From the NCBI RefSeq assembly GCF_001293465.1, contig NZ_JSYZ01000002.1, forward strand, positions 29,328-93,327: a stretch of DNA of 64,000 nucleotides, in the 5' to 3' direction. This document shows, piece by piece, positions 25,152 to 33,676 of this stretch. The DNA is from Pseudomonas asplenii. GTDB taxonomy: Bacteria; Pseudomonadota; Gammaproteobacteria; Pseudomonadales; Pseudomonadaceae. The notes under the pieces are model-generated. The model saw only the letters and a list, made by a program, of their open reading frames with translations, had not been told where the DNA came from and ran no database searches. Positions within the stretch are counted from its first letter, which is position 1. Each line of letters starts with the position of its first letter. Both the position numbers and the translations under genes were made by a program.

Positions 25152-27373
25152 CAGTCACCTCCATCGGTCAGGGCCGTACCGCGCCGTGCGGCAAGGGGAT
25201 CGGCCATCATCATCGGGACGAATTGCGCCTGCATCTGCTGCATCACGGTATCGGCCAGTTGTCGGGCAGTGGCCTGGTCCAGGCCGTTGATCTGGATCAC
25301 CGGGGCGAAGGTGACCTGGCGGTTGTCCGCGGGCTTGGCGGTCAGCTCGCTGCCGACCGCACCCGGATCGGGCAGGCGGTTGCCAGGGCCACTGATTCTG
25401 TTGCCCAACTTGTCGCCCAGCCACGAGCCGATATCGCTGCCGGCAATACCGCCAAGCACGCCGCCCAAGGCACCGCCAACGGCTGTACCCACACCCGGAA
25501 AAATCAGCGTGCCGAGAGCAGCACCCGCCGAAGCCCCGGCGGAGGCACCCGCCCAGCCACCGCCGGCCACGCCGAGGCCGCTGAGCATGGATCGGGTATC
25601 ACCTTCGCGTACTGCGTCGAATACCTGCATGCCGGCGTCCATCACTCTCAGGGGCCCCGGCAGGCGGCCACGCAAGGCGCGTGTTCCGGCCATGAGGCGT
25701 TCACCCGTGGTCGAGGCGAGCGTGTTCATCGGACGCGCCCCGGCGAAGCCCAGCGTCAGGGAAGAGCCAGTCGGCTTACGCTGTGAAGCCGACGCCGGTG
25801 GAGCAGCCTTGCGGTCGGTCGGTGCCTTTTTCTGAACCTTGATGTCGAGTTTACCCCGAGATTCGTTCCGCGGTTTCTTCACAGATCCGATCCCGGCCCT
25901 GGGACCGCGCTTGCCTCGGCGATTCCTCGGGTTCCTGCGGCGAGCGGGTTGCCCGGACGAATCAGCCTTGTCGGTGCTCTCGGGCCCCAGCTTTTCGGCG
26001 ATACGCCGATTGATCGCCGCCGCGGTCTCCAGGCCATTGGCGAGCATGCCCCCTGCCAGGGCCTTGAGCCCCACTGCCGTCAACGCAACGACGCTGGCGG
26101 TAGCCGCCACCGCCAGTTTGGGCATGCTTTCGGCCAGGCCACTCAAGCCGTCGAACAGCTCACCCAGCGGCACCAACAGCCCTTCGACCACAGGCGCAAA
26201 GGCGTTGCCCAGCGTCGTCGAAAATCGACTCAGGCTGGCCGAAAACCGGTTCCAGTTGCCCGACAGGGAATCGCTGCCATTTTCCGCCGCCTGGTTCAGG
26301 GCGCTTTTGTCCCCCAGCACGGAACTCGCATAACGCCCCTTGTCGGCAACCTCGGCAAAAGCCGTCTTCAGCGGTGCCGGATCCTTCTGCAGGGCCAGCA
26401 GCGCCTCGTCATTGCCGAACAGGCTCTTGGCCAGACCAGCCTGCCGGTCGGCAGGCGCCTTACCCAAGGCCTCCAGCAGAGAAACCATCGCGGCCGGTGC
26501 ATCCTGCTTCATCGCCAGGGACAACTCGTTGCGATCCAACCGGAGTTCGGCAAACGCTGCCTGCTGTTGCGGGGAAGCCTGCGTACCCAGGGCAGTGCTG
26601 AAGGTCTTCAAGCTGCCGCTCGCCTGGTCCTTGTTCATGCCGGCCTGCAACAGCACGGCAGAAAACGCTGCCGTCTGCTCCGGCGAAAGGCCCGCCTCGG
26701 CAGGAGCGGTGCCCGCTTGCCGAACCACCGCGCCAATATCCGTAGGCATGACTCCGAACGTCTGCGCCAACAGGCTGGAGGCATCCGCCAGATCCCGTAT
26801 CTGGACCTGATTGAGTTTCAGCTCGGTGCGCCAGCCGGCCATCAGCTCGGCGGACTGCTCGGCATCGATACGGAAGGCCGAAGCCATGAGTGCAGCATCA
26901 CGAGTAAAACCCAGCACGGCTTCGCGCCGCTCGCCGGGGTCGTTCAACTCCCTGCCGATGCCTGCCGTAACCGCGCCCCTCTCCACCCTGGCCAGGTCCG
27001 CAGCGCTGATTCCCCTGGCGGCCAATGGGCGCTCGCTGGCCATCTTCAGATTGGCCTGCGACAGGGCCTCACGCTCGCTGTGCTCGAGCTTCATCACCAC
27101 GGCCAAGTCAGCCATCGCCGCATCCAGCGAGACAGCCGACTGGAGCAGTGGGGGCGGCTTGCGCTCATCGCCCGACGCCGGCTTGCCTGCTCCGGAGGCC
27201 GGCGCCGACAGCGTGCGCGAGGCGGCCAGCGAGCTGTTCAGCGATTCGATCGCCGTGCGCAACTGTCGCTGTTCGGCGGTCAACAGGGCAATCTGGCTGC
27301 CCAGTGACAGATCGAGTGCGGCCCAGCCTTCGCTGACCGCGGTGGGTCGCCAGGAAATGCTATCTTGTGCCAT
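25151..27373 (-). CDS. Tailocin 1 tape measure protein (P2 gpT-like)
   Basis: A 740-residue tape measure of the TP901/gpT type. An N-terminal helical part (1-100) is followed by the conserved core (about 150-330). A hydrophobic region (about 395-455) precedes a basic, proline/arginine-rich linker (about 475-545) and a glycine/alanine-rich segment with GTAVGGALGGVLGGIAGS (about 625-655). Being about 200 residues longer than that of tailocin 2, it predicts a longer tail. The start follows GAGGAG. Confidence 0.92.
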   Translation of the reverse strand: MAQDSISWRPTAVSEGWAALDLSLGSQIALLTAEQRQLRTAIESLNSSLAASRTLSAPASGAGKPASGDERKPPPLLQSAVSLDAAMADLAVVMKLEHSEREALSQANLKMASERPLAARGISAADLARVERGAVTAGIGRELNDPGERREAVLGFTRDAALMASAFRIDAEQSAELMAGWRTELKLNQVQIRDLADASSLLAQTFGVMPTDIGAVVRQAGTAPAEAGLSPEQTAAFSAVLLQAGMNKDQASGSLKTFSTALGTQASPQQQAAFAELRLDRNELSLAMKQDAPAAMVSLLEALGKAPADRQAGLAKSLFGNDEALLALQKDPAPLKTAFAEVADKGRYASSVLGDKSALNQAAENGSDSLSGNWNRFSASLSRFSTTLGNAFAPVVEGLLVPLGELFDGLSGLAESMPKLAVAATASVVALTAVGLKALAGGMLANGLETAAAINRRIAEKLGPESTDKADSSGQPARRRNPRNRRGKRGPRAGIGSVKKPRNESRGKLDIKVQKKAPTDRKAAPPASASQRKPTGSSLTLGFAGARPMNTLASTTGERLMAGTRALRGRLPGPLRVMDAGMQVFDAVREGDTRSMLSGLGVAGGGWAGASAGASAGAALGTLIFPGVGTAVGGALGGVLGGIAGSDIGSWLGDKLGNRISGPGNRLPDPGAVGSELTAKPADNRQVTFAPVIQINGLDQATARQLADTVMQQMQAQFVPMMMADPLAARRGTALTDGGD

Positions 27374-27379
27374 CCGGCG

Positions 27380-28083
27380 CTACTCCTCTTTCAACCCCAG
27401 GCGTGCCACCGCTATGTCGTAGCGGCGTAGCGCCTTCGCGGCGTCCCACTCGAGGATCTCCGCCTCGCTCGCCAGGTAGACGAGCGGCACGATGTCGAGG
27501 ATCAGCTCGATGTCGCGCTCTGAAAGAAGGCCGCCGGTTTGTTTAAAAAATCGTCAATACGTACCTGCAGCTGGGTCCAGTCGGGTACGGTGAGATGAGC
27601 CAGGTCCGGGATCATCAACCCGGTACAATGGGCAGTGATGAACTCGGCCCGCTCCTTGGCCGTCTTCAGCGTCTTCATCACCTTGGTGGCCCGCAGCACG
27701 GGCATTTCCAGGCTCAATGAGGTGATGCTGCGCCCCGCCAGTTCCAGCGGCTGCAGCAGGTGCACCTGGTCAGGGTCCGACTCCAGCGCCGCATCTTCAG
27801 CCTGCTCGAGGAAGTAGCGGCTCGGGCGGGTCGACATGTCGTGAACGTACTGGGCGATGCTCACGTAGTCCGGACGCTTGAGCTGGTCGAGCAGCTTGTC
27901 CGAGAGGCCGGTGGCGAGCTTGGCCAGTTCGAAGAACTGATCGTCCTCATCCTCGCCGGCACGGGCCAGGGCCTCCTTTTGCGCGGCGTAGAACAGCGGC
28001 TTGAGCTGGATCTCTGCGATCTGCGAGCCGTCATCGGCGTTGATTGGCGAAAGCAGGCGATGCTTGGGGGGCAGCCAGGACAT
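27380..28083 (-). CDS. Tail assembly chaperone E-E' made by -1 frameshift (tailocin 1)
   Basis: Fused product of about 234 residues: the first 180 codons of E, then, after a -1 slip at 27544-27550, 54 more codons ending at 27380, seven bases before the tape measure ATG. The extension includes LLSERDIELILDIVPLVYLA and ILEWDAAKALRRYDI, clearly coding-like. Layout is that of P2 E/E'. Frame, slip site and stop are seen directly; use of the site is inferred. Confidence 0.8.
27502..28083 (-). CDS. Tail assembly chaperone E (tailocin 1)
   Basis: A 193-residue gpE-like tail assembly protein, much longer than the 98-residue E of tailocin 2, with a central acidic helical part (AGEDEDDQFFELAKLATGL). 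Start chosen at MSWLPPKHRLLSPI, supported by its AAGGAGTTC site. It lies between tube and tape measure, corresponding to PA0624 of the P. aeruginosa R-pyocin cluster. Confidence 0.78.
   Translation of the reverse strand: MSWLPPKHRLLSPINADDGSQIAEIQLKPLFYAAQKEALARAGEDEDDQFFELAKLATGLSDKLLDQLKRPDYVSIAQYVHDMSTRPSRYFLEQAEDAALESDPDQVHLLQPLELAGRSITSLSLEMPVLRATKVMKTLKTAKERAEFITAHCTGLMIPDLAHLTVPDWTQLQVRIDDFLNKPAAFFQSATSS
27544..27550 (-). promoter_or_regulatory. -1 ribosomal frameshift slip site TTTTTTA
   Basis: The reading frame is GAT TTT TTA AAC, giving the heptamer T-TTT-TTA, a textbook -1 slip site. The shifted frame stays open for 54 codons to a TAG beside the tape measure start. Confidence 0.82.
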
Positions 28084-28169
28084 GTAGTGAACTCCTTGAT
28101 GACGGATGGGGCCGCCAGCGACGCCATGGAATGCGTCGGGACGGCCAACAGGAAGCGGCGAAACGCGGC

Positions 28170-28676
28170 TCAAGGCATCAGCACGGCACGGCGTGCGCTA
28201 CCGAGGATGTCCACGCCGTTGAGCACGAACTTCTGCGTACGCACGTCGACATCGATCACAGACACGCCGTTTTCCAGGCGGTTGTAGGTACGGCAGGAGA
28301 ACTCGAGGGTGGTCTTGGGCTTGTCGCCCATTTTCAGCATGCCTTCCTCGAGGGATTTCAGCCGGCCGCCGACTGTGTGGTAGATGAAGTAGGTGTTGCC
28401 ATCCTGGTCCTGGCCCGCCTCGCGGACATTGAGCAGGATGTCGTCGCCCACGGTCACGCCCAGGGCCAGCATCAGTTCCGGACCTGCGCCCTGCAACTCC
28501 AGCTTGGCGGTCAGCGGCTTGCCACTCTTGGCCATTTCCTCGCCGATGAAGCGCCCGCCTTGCATCGTCTCCATCTCGAATTCGATCTTCGGTGGGGTAA
28601 ACGTCTCCACCGTGGCCGACAGCGGCAGGCCTTGGAGGGTGGCCGCAATGGCCTGTCTTACGCGGTTGGTAAACAT
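28170..28676 (-). CDS. Tailocin 1 tail tube protein (P2 FII-like)
   Basis: A 168-residue P2 FII-type tube subunit, with VETFTPPKIEFEMETMQGGRF and TYNRLENGVSVIDVDV. It directly follows the sheath (start on the last base of the sheath stop region). The tube is the needle driven through the target envelope. Confidence 0.92.
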   Translation of the reverse strand: MFTNRVRQAIAATLQGLPLSATVETFTPPKIEFEMETMQGGRFIGEEMAKSGKPLTAKLELQGAGPELMLALGVTVGDDILLNVREAGQDQDGNTYFIYHTVGGRLKSLEEGMLKMGDKPKTTLEFSCRTYNRLENGVSVIDVDVRTQKFVLNGVDILGSARRAVLMP

Positions 28677-29842
28677 TAGAGAACGTCCTCCAGGAACTGT
28701 TCGATGATTTCATCGCGGGCGTTGAGCTGGTAAACCATGTGCTCGTTGGGGGCGTAGCGGCCGTAGTCGATGACCACGAACCAGGTGCCGTTCTTGTACT
28801 TCTCGACGCTGTTCAGCTCCGGGTGCAGGTAGACGTTGCCACCGGGGATGGTCTCGTCGGCCACCAGGGTCTGCAGCCAGTCGTTGATGCGCTTGACCTC
28901 CTGTTCCATGAAGGACTTGGTGAGGTTGCGCGCCATGGCCTTCTGGCCGGCCTTGACCAGCTTGCGGCTGATGGCATCCTCCAGGCCGACGTAGCTGATG
29001 AACTTGCCGGTGACCGAACGGTTGCCCAGCAGGGAAAAGCCGCCGAGCACGGTGCGGGCGTAGTAGCTGACGCCGTAGCGGTTGAGCAGGTCGCCCTCGG
29101 TGGAGGTATCGAGGATGTTGTATTCGACGACGCGGGACACGTCCTCGGCGAAGGTCGCCTGGTTGCCCGGGCTTTCCCACTGCTTGACCTTGGCCAGTGC
29201 GGCGATGGCCAGGCTCGACGGCGCCAGGAACACGTTCTTCTTCGCCGCCTTGGAATAGACGGCCGGCAGGTTGTGCACCAGCAGGCAACGGTCGAAGCCC
29301 AGGTCGGCGCCCCCCAGTTCCTTGCTGTAGGCCACCTGGTCGGCGACCGGGGCATCCTTGCCATCGAGTACCACCCGGGCCTTGATGCGCTTGCCGAAGG
29401 CGGCGAACTCGCCGGCGACGGCCTTGGAGCCGGTGAAGCCCGGCGCGCCGATGATGGTCAGGTCCTCGGGAACGCTGCTCAGCGCAGCCAGGCCCAGCTT
29501 GCGGCCGGTGGCGGGATCTTCACCGCCGATCACGTTGTTCAGGGTGTCGGCAAAGGTTGCGCCCTCTTCGACGATGACCACGTAGACCGGTACCTTGACC
29601 ACTTTCAGGATCTGGTACACCGCCTGGAACAGGGTGCCGGCCTCCGCGCCGGTGGGGTCCAGCTGGGCCTGGGTGGTGAAGCTGTTCAGCCGCAGCGGGG
29701 TGTTGCGCGGCAGCAGGGCGCTGGCATTCGGTGCAGTACCGACCAGACCGATCACGTTGTCGCCCAGGCCACCCATGGCCTCCGGCGATTCGGTGGCATT
29801 GACGGTGATGCCGTTGTGCTCGAAGTTCAAAACCTCAGCCAT
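28676..29842 (-). CDS. Tailocin 1 contractile sheath protein (P2 FI-like)
   Basis: A 388-residue sheath subunit of the P2 FI/R-pyocin PA0622 type, with GDNVIGLVGTAPNA near the N-terminus and the C-terminal GGNVYLHPELNSVEKYKNGTW that forms the conserved core. It precedes the tube gene, as in R-pyocins. Confidence 0.94.
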   Translation of the reverse strand: MAEVLNFEHNGITVNATESPEAMGGLGDNVIGLVGTAPNASALLPRNTPLRLNSFTTQAQLDPTGAEAGTLFQAVYQILKVVKVPVYVVIVEEGATFADTLNNVIGGEDPATGRKLGLAALSSVPEDLTIIGAPGFTGSKAVAGEFAAFGKRIKARVVLDGKDAPVADQVAYSKELGGADLGFDRCLLVHNLPAVYSKAAKKNVFLAPSSLAIAALAKVKQWESPGNQATFAEDVSRVVEYNILDTSTEGDLLNRYGVSYYARTVLGGFSLLGNRSVTGKFISYVGLEDAISRKLVKAGQKAMARNLTKSFMEQEVKRINDWLQTLVADETIPGGNVYLHPELNSVEKYKNGTWFVVIDYGRYAPNEHMVYQLNARDEIIEQFLEDVL

Positions 29843-29844
29843 GG

Positions 29845-30042
29845 TTATTCTACCTTCCGGGTGTTGGCCTTCTTGGCCGGGTGGGTGTTCTGGGCCAGGA
29901 CGCTGGACAGTTCCAGGCGCCCGGCGCTACGCAGCGCGCTGGCCTCGACATCGAGCAGCTCGAGCTCCTGGCCGACGCTCGACCAGTGCCCGCCCCCGAT
30001 GGGGAACGGCACGATGACGGTGTATTTCTGGCGGTTGGACAT
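29845..30042 (-). CDS. Small protein preceding the sheath
   Basis: A 65-residue protein (MSNRQKYTVIVPFPIGGGHW, then a short helical part and a basic tail). It occupies the place held by the DUF2635/gp38 protein before the Mu-like sheath, and like it has a beta-rich start, but sequence similarity is not evident by eye. Two bases separate it from the sheath gene. Probably a small structural or assembly factor; function unknown. Confidence 0.6.
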   Translation of the reverse strand: MSNRQKYTVIVPFPIGGGHWSSVGQELELLDVEASALRSAGRLELSSVLAQNTHPAKKANTRKVE

Positions 30043-30060
30043 TTGCGAATTTCTCCAGAC

Positions 30061-30091
30061 GCAAAAACACGAAAGCCCCTGGGCAGGGGCT
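30061..30091 (-). terminator. Second terminator between fibre module and sheath module
   Basis: On the minus strand AGCCCCT and AGGGGCT pair around a four-base loop, followed by TTCGTGTTTTTGC. It directly follows the terminator at 30103-30122 and precedes the small gene at 30042. Confidence 0.75.
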
Positions 30092-30102
30092 GTGTGCAGG
30101 CG

Positions 30103-30122
30103 AAAAAAAACCGCTTTCGCGG
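30103..30122 (-). terminator. First terminator between fibre module and sheath module
   Basis: On the minus strand CCGCGAAAGCGG is followed by eight T. It lies 8 bases after the tail fibre chaperone stop. With its neighbour it forms a tandem terminator splitting tailocin 1 into a baseplate-fibre part and a sheath-tube part. Confidence 0.82.
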
Positions 30123-30129
30123 TGTTGGG

Positions 30130-30387
30130 TTACTTCAGAAAGGCCGGTGCCTCGGGCCAGGTAATCGTGAACGGATCACCAACGTCCTGCGGAATGTCGC
30201 GCAGGGCTTGGCGATACGTCGCCAACTCGCTCGACTGCGCCTCAGTCAGCGGGCTGTCCGCCCCCTGCAGCGAGTCTGCCGCGACGAGCAACTGGCTACG
30301 ACGGGTGCGGATGGATGCCCACTCGGCGATGGCGATGGCCTCGGCGCTAGGACGAAACTCTATTGTCACAGCGTTATCTTCACTCAA
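30130..30387 (-). CDS. Tail fibre assembly chaperone (tailocin 1)
   Basis: An 85-residue protein. The C-terminal TYRQALRDIPQDVGDPFTIT, then WPEAPAFL, is the classic ending of phage tail fibre assembly proteins. It overlaps the 206-residue fibre gene by four bases and should assist its trimerisation. Confidence 0.85.
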   Translation of the reverse strand: MSEDNAVTIEFRPSAEAIAIAEWASIRTRRSQLLVAADSLQGADSPLTEAQSSELATYRQALRDIPQDVGDPFTITWPEAPAFLK

Positions 30388-31004
30388 TTGAATTCCACCT
30401 TTTCAGTAAGGGACAGTTTCGCCTGGAGACTTCCAACTGGCGTCATCCCTCCAACACCCACCTGCATGGTGTCGATACGGACCGTCGTCACATAAATATT
30501 CGGAAACTTCAGCCTGATCACCACATTGCCCAGGGAGTCGGTGTAGATAGCTGGCGACATGTTGCCGAAAACAGCCTGATTGATCACTGCTCGCTGTGGG
30601 GAGTAGCAGTAGCCAACGATCGTTTCGTCAACAATAGCGGCCCCCCCGTAGCTGTAGCCGCGAATGTTGTACCAGAACATCTGATCATGCTTGTTGATAT
30701 TGAATGGCAGCCTGAAGTGCATGTAGACATTGACGGAGCTGCCCAGGTCGACTTGCGAGAATCCACCTGAAACCCCTTTACCGACAGCGCCGCCAGTACC
30801 CCAGACACCACCCTGGAAGATGTTCATCAGCAACGTGCCCTGTACACCAGGCGCACCCACCATATCTTTCCGGTTCCGGAAGTCGTCGAATTCGGCCCGT
30901 GCGACATCCATCCGCGCATCGATCTGCGCTATTTTTCCGTCAACAACTTTGGTCAGACCATCAGCTGCGCTGACAAGCTCACCAATTTTCTGTTCAATAC
31001 CCAT
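30384..31004 (-). CDS. Tailocin 1 short tail fibre / receptor-binding protein
   Basis: A 206-residue protein. Residues about 1-50 form an amphipathic, probably trimeric coiled coil (IGELVSAADGLTKVVDGKIA). The rest is beta-rich and aromatic (VYMHFRLPFNINKHDQMFWY, YSYGGAAIVDETIVGYCYSP, VTTVRIDTMQVG), as in fibre tips. Together with its chaperone this marks it as the receptor-binding protein. It is far shorter than R-pyocin fibres (about 700 residues), and base composition looks more AT-rich than the baseplate genes. Start preceded by AGAGG. Confidence 0.75.
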   Translation of the reverse strand: MGIEQKIGELVSAADGLTKVVDGKIAQIDARMDVARAEFDDFRNRKDMVGAPGVQGTLLMNIFQGGVWGTGGAVGKGVSGGFSQVDLGSSVNVYMHFRLPFNINKHDQMFWYNIRGYSYGGAAIVDETIVGYCYSPQRAVINQAVFGNMSPAIYTDSLGNVVIRLKFPNIYVTTVRIDTMQVGVGGMTPVGSLQAKLSLTEKVEFN

Positions 31005-31094
31005 TTAAAGAACCTCTTCCCTCATGAGTTTTTCCTGGAATGGCAACATCTACCCAGATGTTTGCCTCTGAAATTCCTGAAACTGCTGCCACGC

Positions 31095-31625
31095 CTAGTT
31101 GGCTTCCAATGCCATCACTCGAAACAGCACACCGAGGTGCCGAGCCATGTTGTTGATATTGGCAGTAGCCACTGCTGCCAGCTCTTCAGCCATCAATACA
31201 TTGAGGTTGTTGGAGCCCAGCACCACCTGCACGCTTTGCGCCGGTAGGGACGATAGATCCAGCGTGAACTTCTGCAGCACACGTGCCGCCGCGGCCTTGT
31301 AGGTCAGCAGGGTGCCTGCCACCGAATACACCGCCAGCAAGGTCCCGCTGGCGAGGTAGAAGCCGAACTCGCCGATTTCGTATTCCTCAGGCCCATCGAA
31401 CAGCGCAGCCATCCGGAGTTGCCGGGAGCCCAGGTCCTCGTAGTCGACGATCGCCACCCGCTGGCGTTCGTCGCGCAGGGTGGTCTCGCTGCCGTTCGGG
31501 TCGTAGCGCGCCGTCCCGGCGCCGATATGGGTGATGCTTCCTTTCAAGCCCTGGTTTCTTGCCTGCAGCACTTCAGCCAGGCCGGCTGAGGTGAAGCGAA
31601 CCAGGCGCGTAATGTCTTGTGTCAT
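31095..31625 (-). CDS. Phage tail-collar fibre N-terminal protein (DUF3751-like)
   Basis: A 176-residue protein matching the N-terminal domain of P2 gpH/Mu gp49-type fibres: GLKGSITHIGAGTARYDPNG, RMAALFDGPEEYEIGEFGFYL and ASGTLLAVYSVAGTLLTYK. Here it ends after about 175 residues rather than continuing into a long shaft. It is probably the baseplate-anchoring half of a split fibre, with the 206-residue protein supplying the tip. Start at MTQDITRLVRF. Confidence 0.82.
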   Translation of the reverse strand: MTQDITRLVRFTSAGLAEVLQARNQGLKGSITHIGAGTARYDPNGSETTLRDERQRVAIVDYEDLGSRQLRMAALFDGPEEYEIGEFGFYLASGTLLAVYSVAGTLLTYKAAAARVLQKFTLDLSSLPAQSVQVVLGSNNLNVLMAEELAAVATANINNMARHLGVLFRVMALEAN

Positions 31626-31694
31626 GGCTGCGCCTTGAAATTGTCGTGTGAAAAGGGCTCCGACGGGGCCCATCGATTGCGCCTGCCCATCCGT

Positions 31695-32345
31695 TCAGGG
31701 CAGGACCGCACTGAGGAAAAGCTCACCCTCGCCGAACGGCTGGTGAGTGCCACTGCCGACGCCCAGCGATGCCTGCAGCCTCAGGTCAGGCAACGCGCCT
31801 TCGAGGCTGTCGTCGTGAATACTGAGCGGGCTGTCGACGGCAGCGGCGACCCGCACATCCCCGCGGGTTTCGTGCACGAGGGTGATCGTCCCCAGGTCGC
31901 GCTCGCTTTTGGCCGCATTGATGCGGCGGATCAGCCGGTTGTGATCGCCACTGGACCAACTGCGGCCGATGATCGCCTGCACATCGAAGGAGTATGGCGT
32001 GCCTCGGGGATGCTGTTCGTACCAGGCAAAAATGTTCGGCGTGAAGCCCAGCGACTCCACCGCATGACTCAACGCCTGGCGCACCCCGGCCTGGCGCTGG
32101 ATCTGCCAGGAAAGAGAAACCGTCAGGCGTTTTTCGGTCTCGCTGGCCTGGGCATCCCACTCGCTGACTCCTCGATCCGCGCCCAGATAGGGCAGGAACC
32201 CGGCAGGGGTCTGCAACGGATTCATCAGTTCGGGAAACGGCGGGACGACACGTTCGAGCAGTTTGCCGAAAGCCAGGTCGAGGGCCTTTTCCAAGGGTGA
32301 ACTGTTCGCGGGCAACAGGCTGCCGGATCGTGTTTGCTGCGTCAT
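31695..32345 (-). CDS. Baseplate protein gpI (tailocin 1)
   Basis: A 216-residue P2 gpI-family baseplate wedge protein. The core LPYLGADRGVSEWDAQASET and the LSWQIQRQAGVRQALSHAVE helix are diagnostic. Start chosen at MTQQTRSGSLLP, overlapping the gpJ stop (ATGA). It corresponds to PA0619 of the R-pyocin cluster. Confidence 0.92.
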   Translation of the reverse strand: MTQQTRSGSLLPANSSPLEKALDLAFGKLLERVVPPFPELMNPLQTPAGFLPYLGADRGVSEWDAQASETEKRLTVSLSWQIQRQAGVRQALSHAVESLGFTPNIFAWYEQHPRGTPYSFDVQAIIGRSWSSGDHNRLIRRINAAKSERDLGTITLVHETRGDVRVAAAVDSPLSIHDDSLEGALPDLRLQASLGVGSGTHQPFGEGELFLSAVLP

Positions 32346-33337
32346 AACGTCAGCACCTCCACCTCGACCCCTGTGCAATAGGGTGCCTGGAAGGCCGTCG
32401 TGACGATGGGCTCGCGCGGCTCAAGAATCTCGACCTGAACCGCCCCGGCACTGTGCAGGGTGTAGTCGATCCAGCTCGGCTCGACCCGCCCTTCCAGGCG
32501 ATGGCAGGCCTCGGCATAAGCCTGGAGCTGACGGCTTGCCGCCAACTGCGTCAGCCCCGAATCCGGCCCACCATTGATCCTGGCCACCACCCGGATCTTG
32601 TAGCCCTTGATCTCGGCCCCCTGGACACTCACGAGGTCCGTCTCCGGCCTGACATCCGGGCGGGAGAAATGACTGCGCACCCGCTCAAGCAGGTCGGCCG
32701 ACGGCGTGCCGTCGCCACGGCGTGCGAGAACCGTCACCATCACCTCGCCAGGCGCCGTGCGCCGGCCGTTGCCGTCCTTGACCTGAGCGGCGTAACCATC
32801 CGGGTCGAAGGTGTAGGTGACCGCCACGACGCCCGGTGAAGTGCTTTGTACCTTGACCGATGGCCGCTCACCCAGCGTGAACACCTCACGACGATACTGC
32901 ATGCGCGACCCTGCGGCCGGCGCATGGGGTGCCAGGTAGTAGCGCAGGCGCGCATCGTCATCGCTTTCATGGATCGGTGGAACCGGCGGAAACGCCGTCG
33001 GGTCGCCCGGATCCAGCAACTGTCGCTCCAGCCCCATGTCCGCCAGGCGAGCGTCAAGGTTGCTGCCGGTGGCCCACCACGCCAACATCTGCCTGATACG
33101 GGCGTTGTACTTGCGCTCATGGGTTTGCAGACGCACGCAGAACGCTTCGAGGGCCATGGTCAGCAACTCGCTTTCATTCTCGAGGCTGACTTTCAGCTTG
33201 GCCGCACTGTCGGGGGAACGGGCGCCGACATACTCGACGACAAAGGTCTTGAACTCGGCGAGCAGGTCCTCGAAGACGTCGACGTTGACGATCTCCGGTT
33301 CCGCCAACTGGTTCTGCCCAGGGATCAACATGCTCAT
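32342..33337 (-). CDS. Baseplate protein gpJ (tailocin 1)
   Basis: A 331-residue gpJ-like wedge protein; DARLADMGLERQLLDPGDPT and ESDDDARLRYYLAPHAPAAG are strong family signatures. It starts in the gpW stop (ATGA) and ends in the gpI start, giving tight translational coupling. It is unrelated by eye to the Mu-type gp47 of tailocin 2 beyond family architecture. Confidence 0.93.
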   Translation of the reverse strand: MSMLIPGQNQLAEPEIVNVDVFEDLLAEFKTFVVEYVGARSPDSAAKLKVSLENESELLTMALEAFCVRLQTHERKYNARIRQMLAWWATGSNLDARLADMGLERQLLDPGDPTAFPPVPPIHESDDDARLRYYLAPHAPAAGSRMQYRREVFTLGERPSVKVQSTSPGVVAVTYTFDPDGYAAQVKDGNGRRTAPGEVMVTVLARRGDGTPSADLLERVRSHFSRPDVRPETDLVSVQGAEIKGYKIRVVARINGGPDSGLTQLAASRQLQAYAEACHRLEGRVEPSWIDYTLHSAGAVQVEILEPREPIVTTAFQAPYCTGVEVEVLTL

Positions 33338-33666
33338 GTGACTACCTCGAATGTCTGTTGACGGTTCTTCCAGGTCCCGGCGAAACGCAGCAACAGGCCG
33401 GCATCCTGGCGACTGGCGACGATCACCTGCGGAGCGAAATCGCCGATGCCATTGGCCGGGTTGTAGAACGCCTGTGCCGCGTGACTCTGGGCCAGCAGCA
33501 GCAGATCGTCGCCCAGGTTCTGCCCCAGCAACTCGGGAATCCGCGAGCCATAGAGAGGCCGCTTCTGGCGGGTGCCCAGGGGCGTGGTCAGCGCGCGGGT
33601 GGCGCGCTGCACGAACTGGAGCCAGTCGTCGACCGTGGCTCCGCTGTTTCTGTCGACTCCGATCAA
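33334..33666 (-). CDS. Baseplate protein gpW/gp25 (tailocin 1)
   Basis: A 110-residue gp25-like wedge protein (the conserved lysozyme-fold protein of contractile systems). It has TRALTTPLGTRQKRPLYGS and the ending VIVASRQDAGLLLRFAGTWK. A TTG start at 33666 is chosen: AAGGAG lies six bases upstream and gives MIGVDRNSGATV. Upstream Met codons fall inside the spike gene. Confidence 0.88.
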   Translation of the reverse strand: MIGVDRNSGATVDDWLQFVQRATRALTTPLGTRQKRPLYGSRIPELLGQNLGDDLLLLAQSHAAQAFYNPANGIGDFAPQVIVASRQDAGLLLRFAGTWKNRQQTFEVVT

Positions 33667-33676
33667 GACGGGCTCC

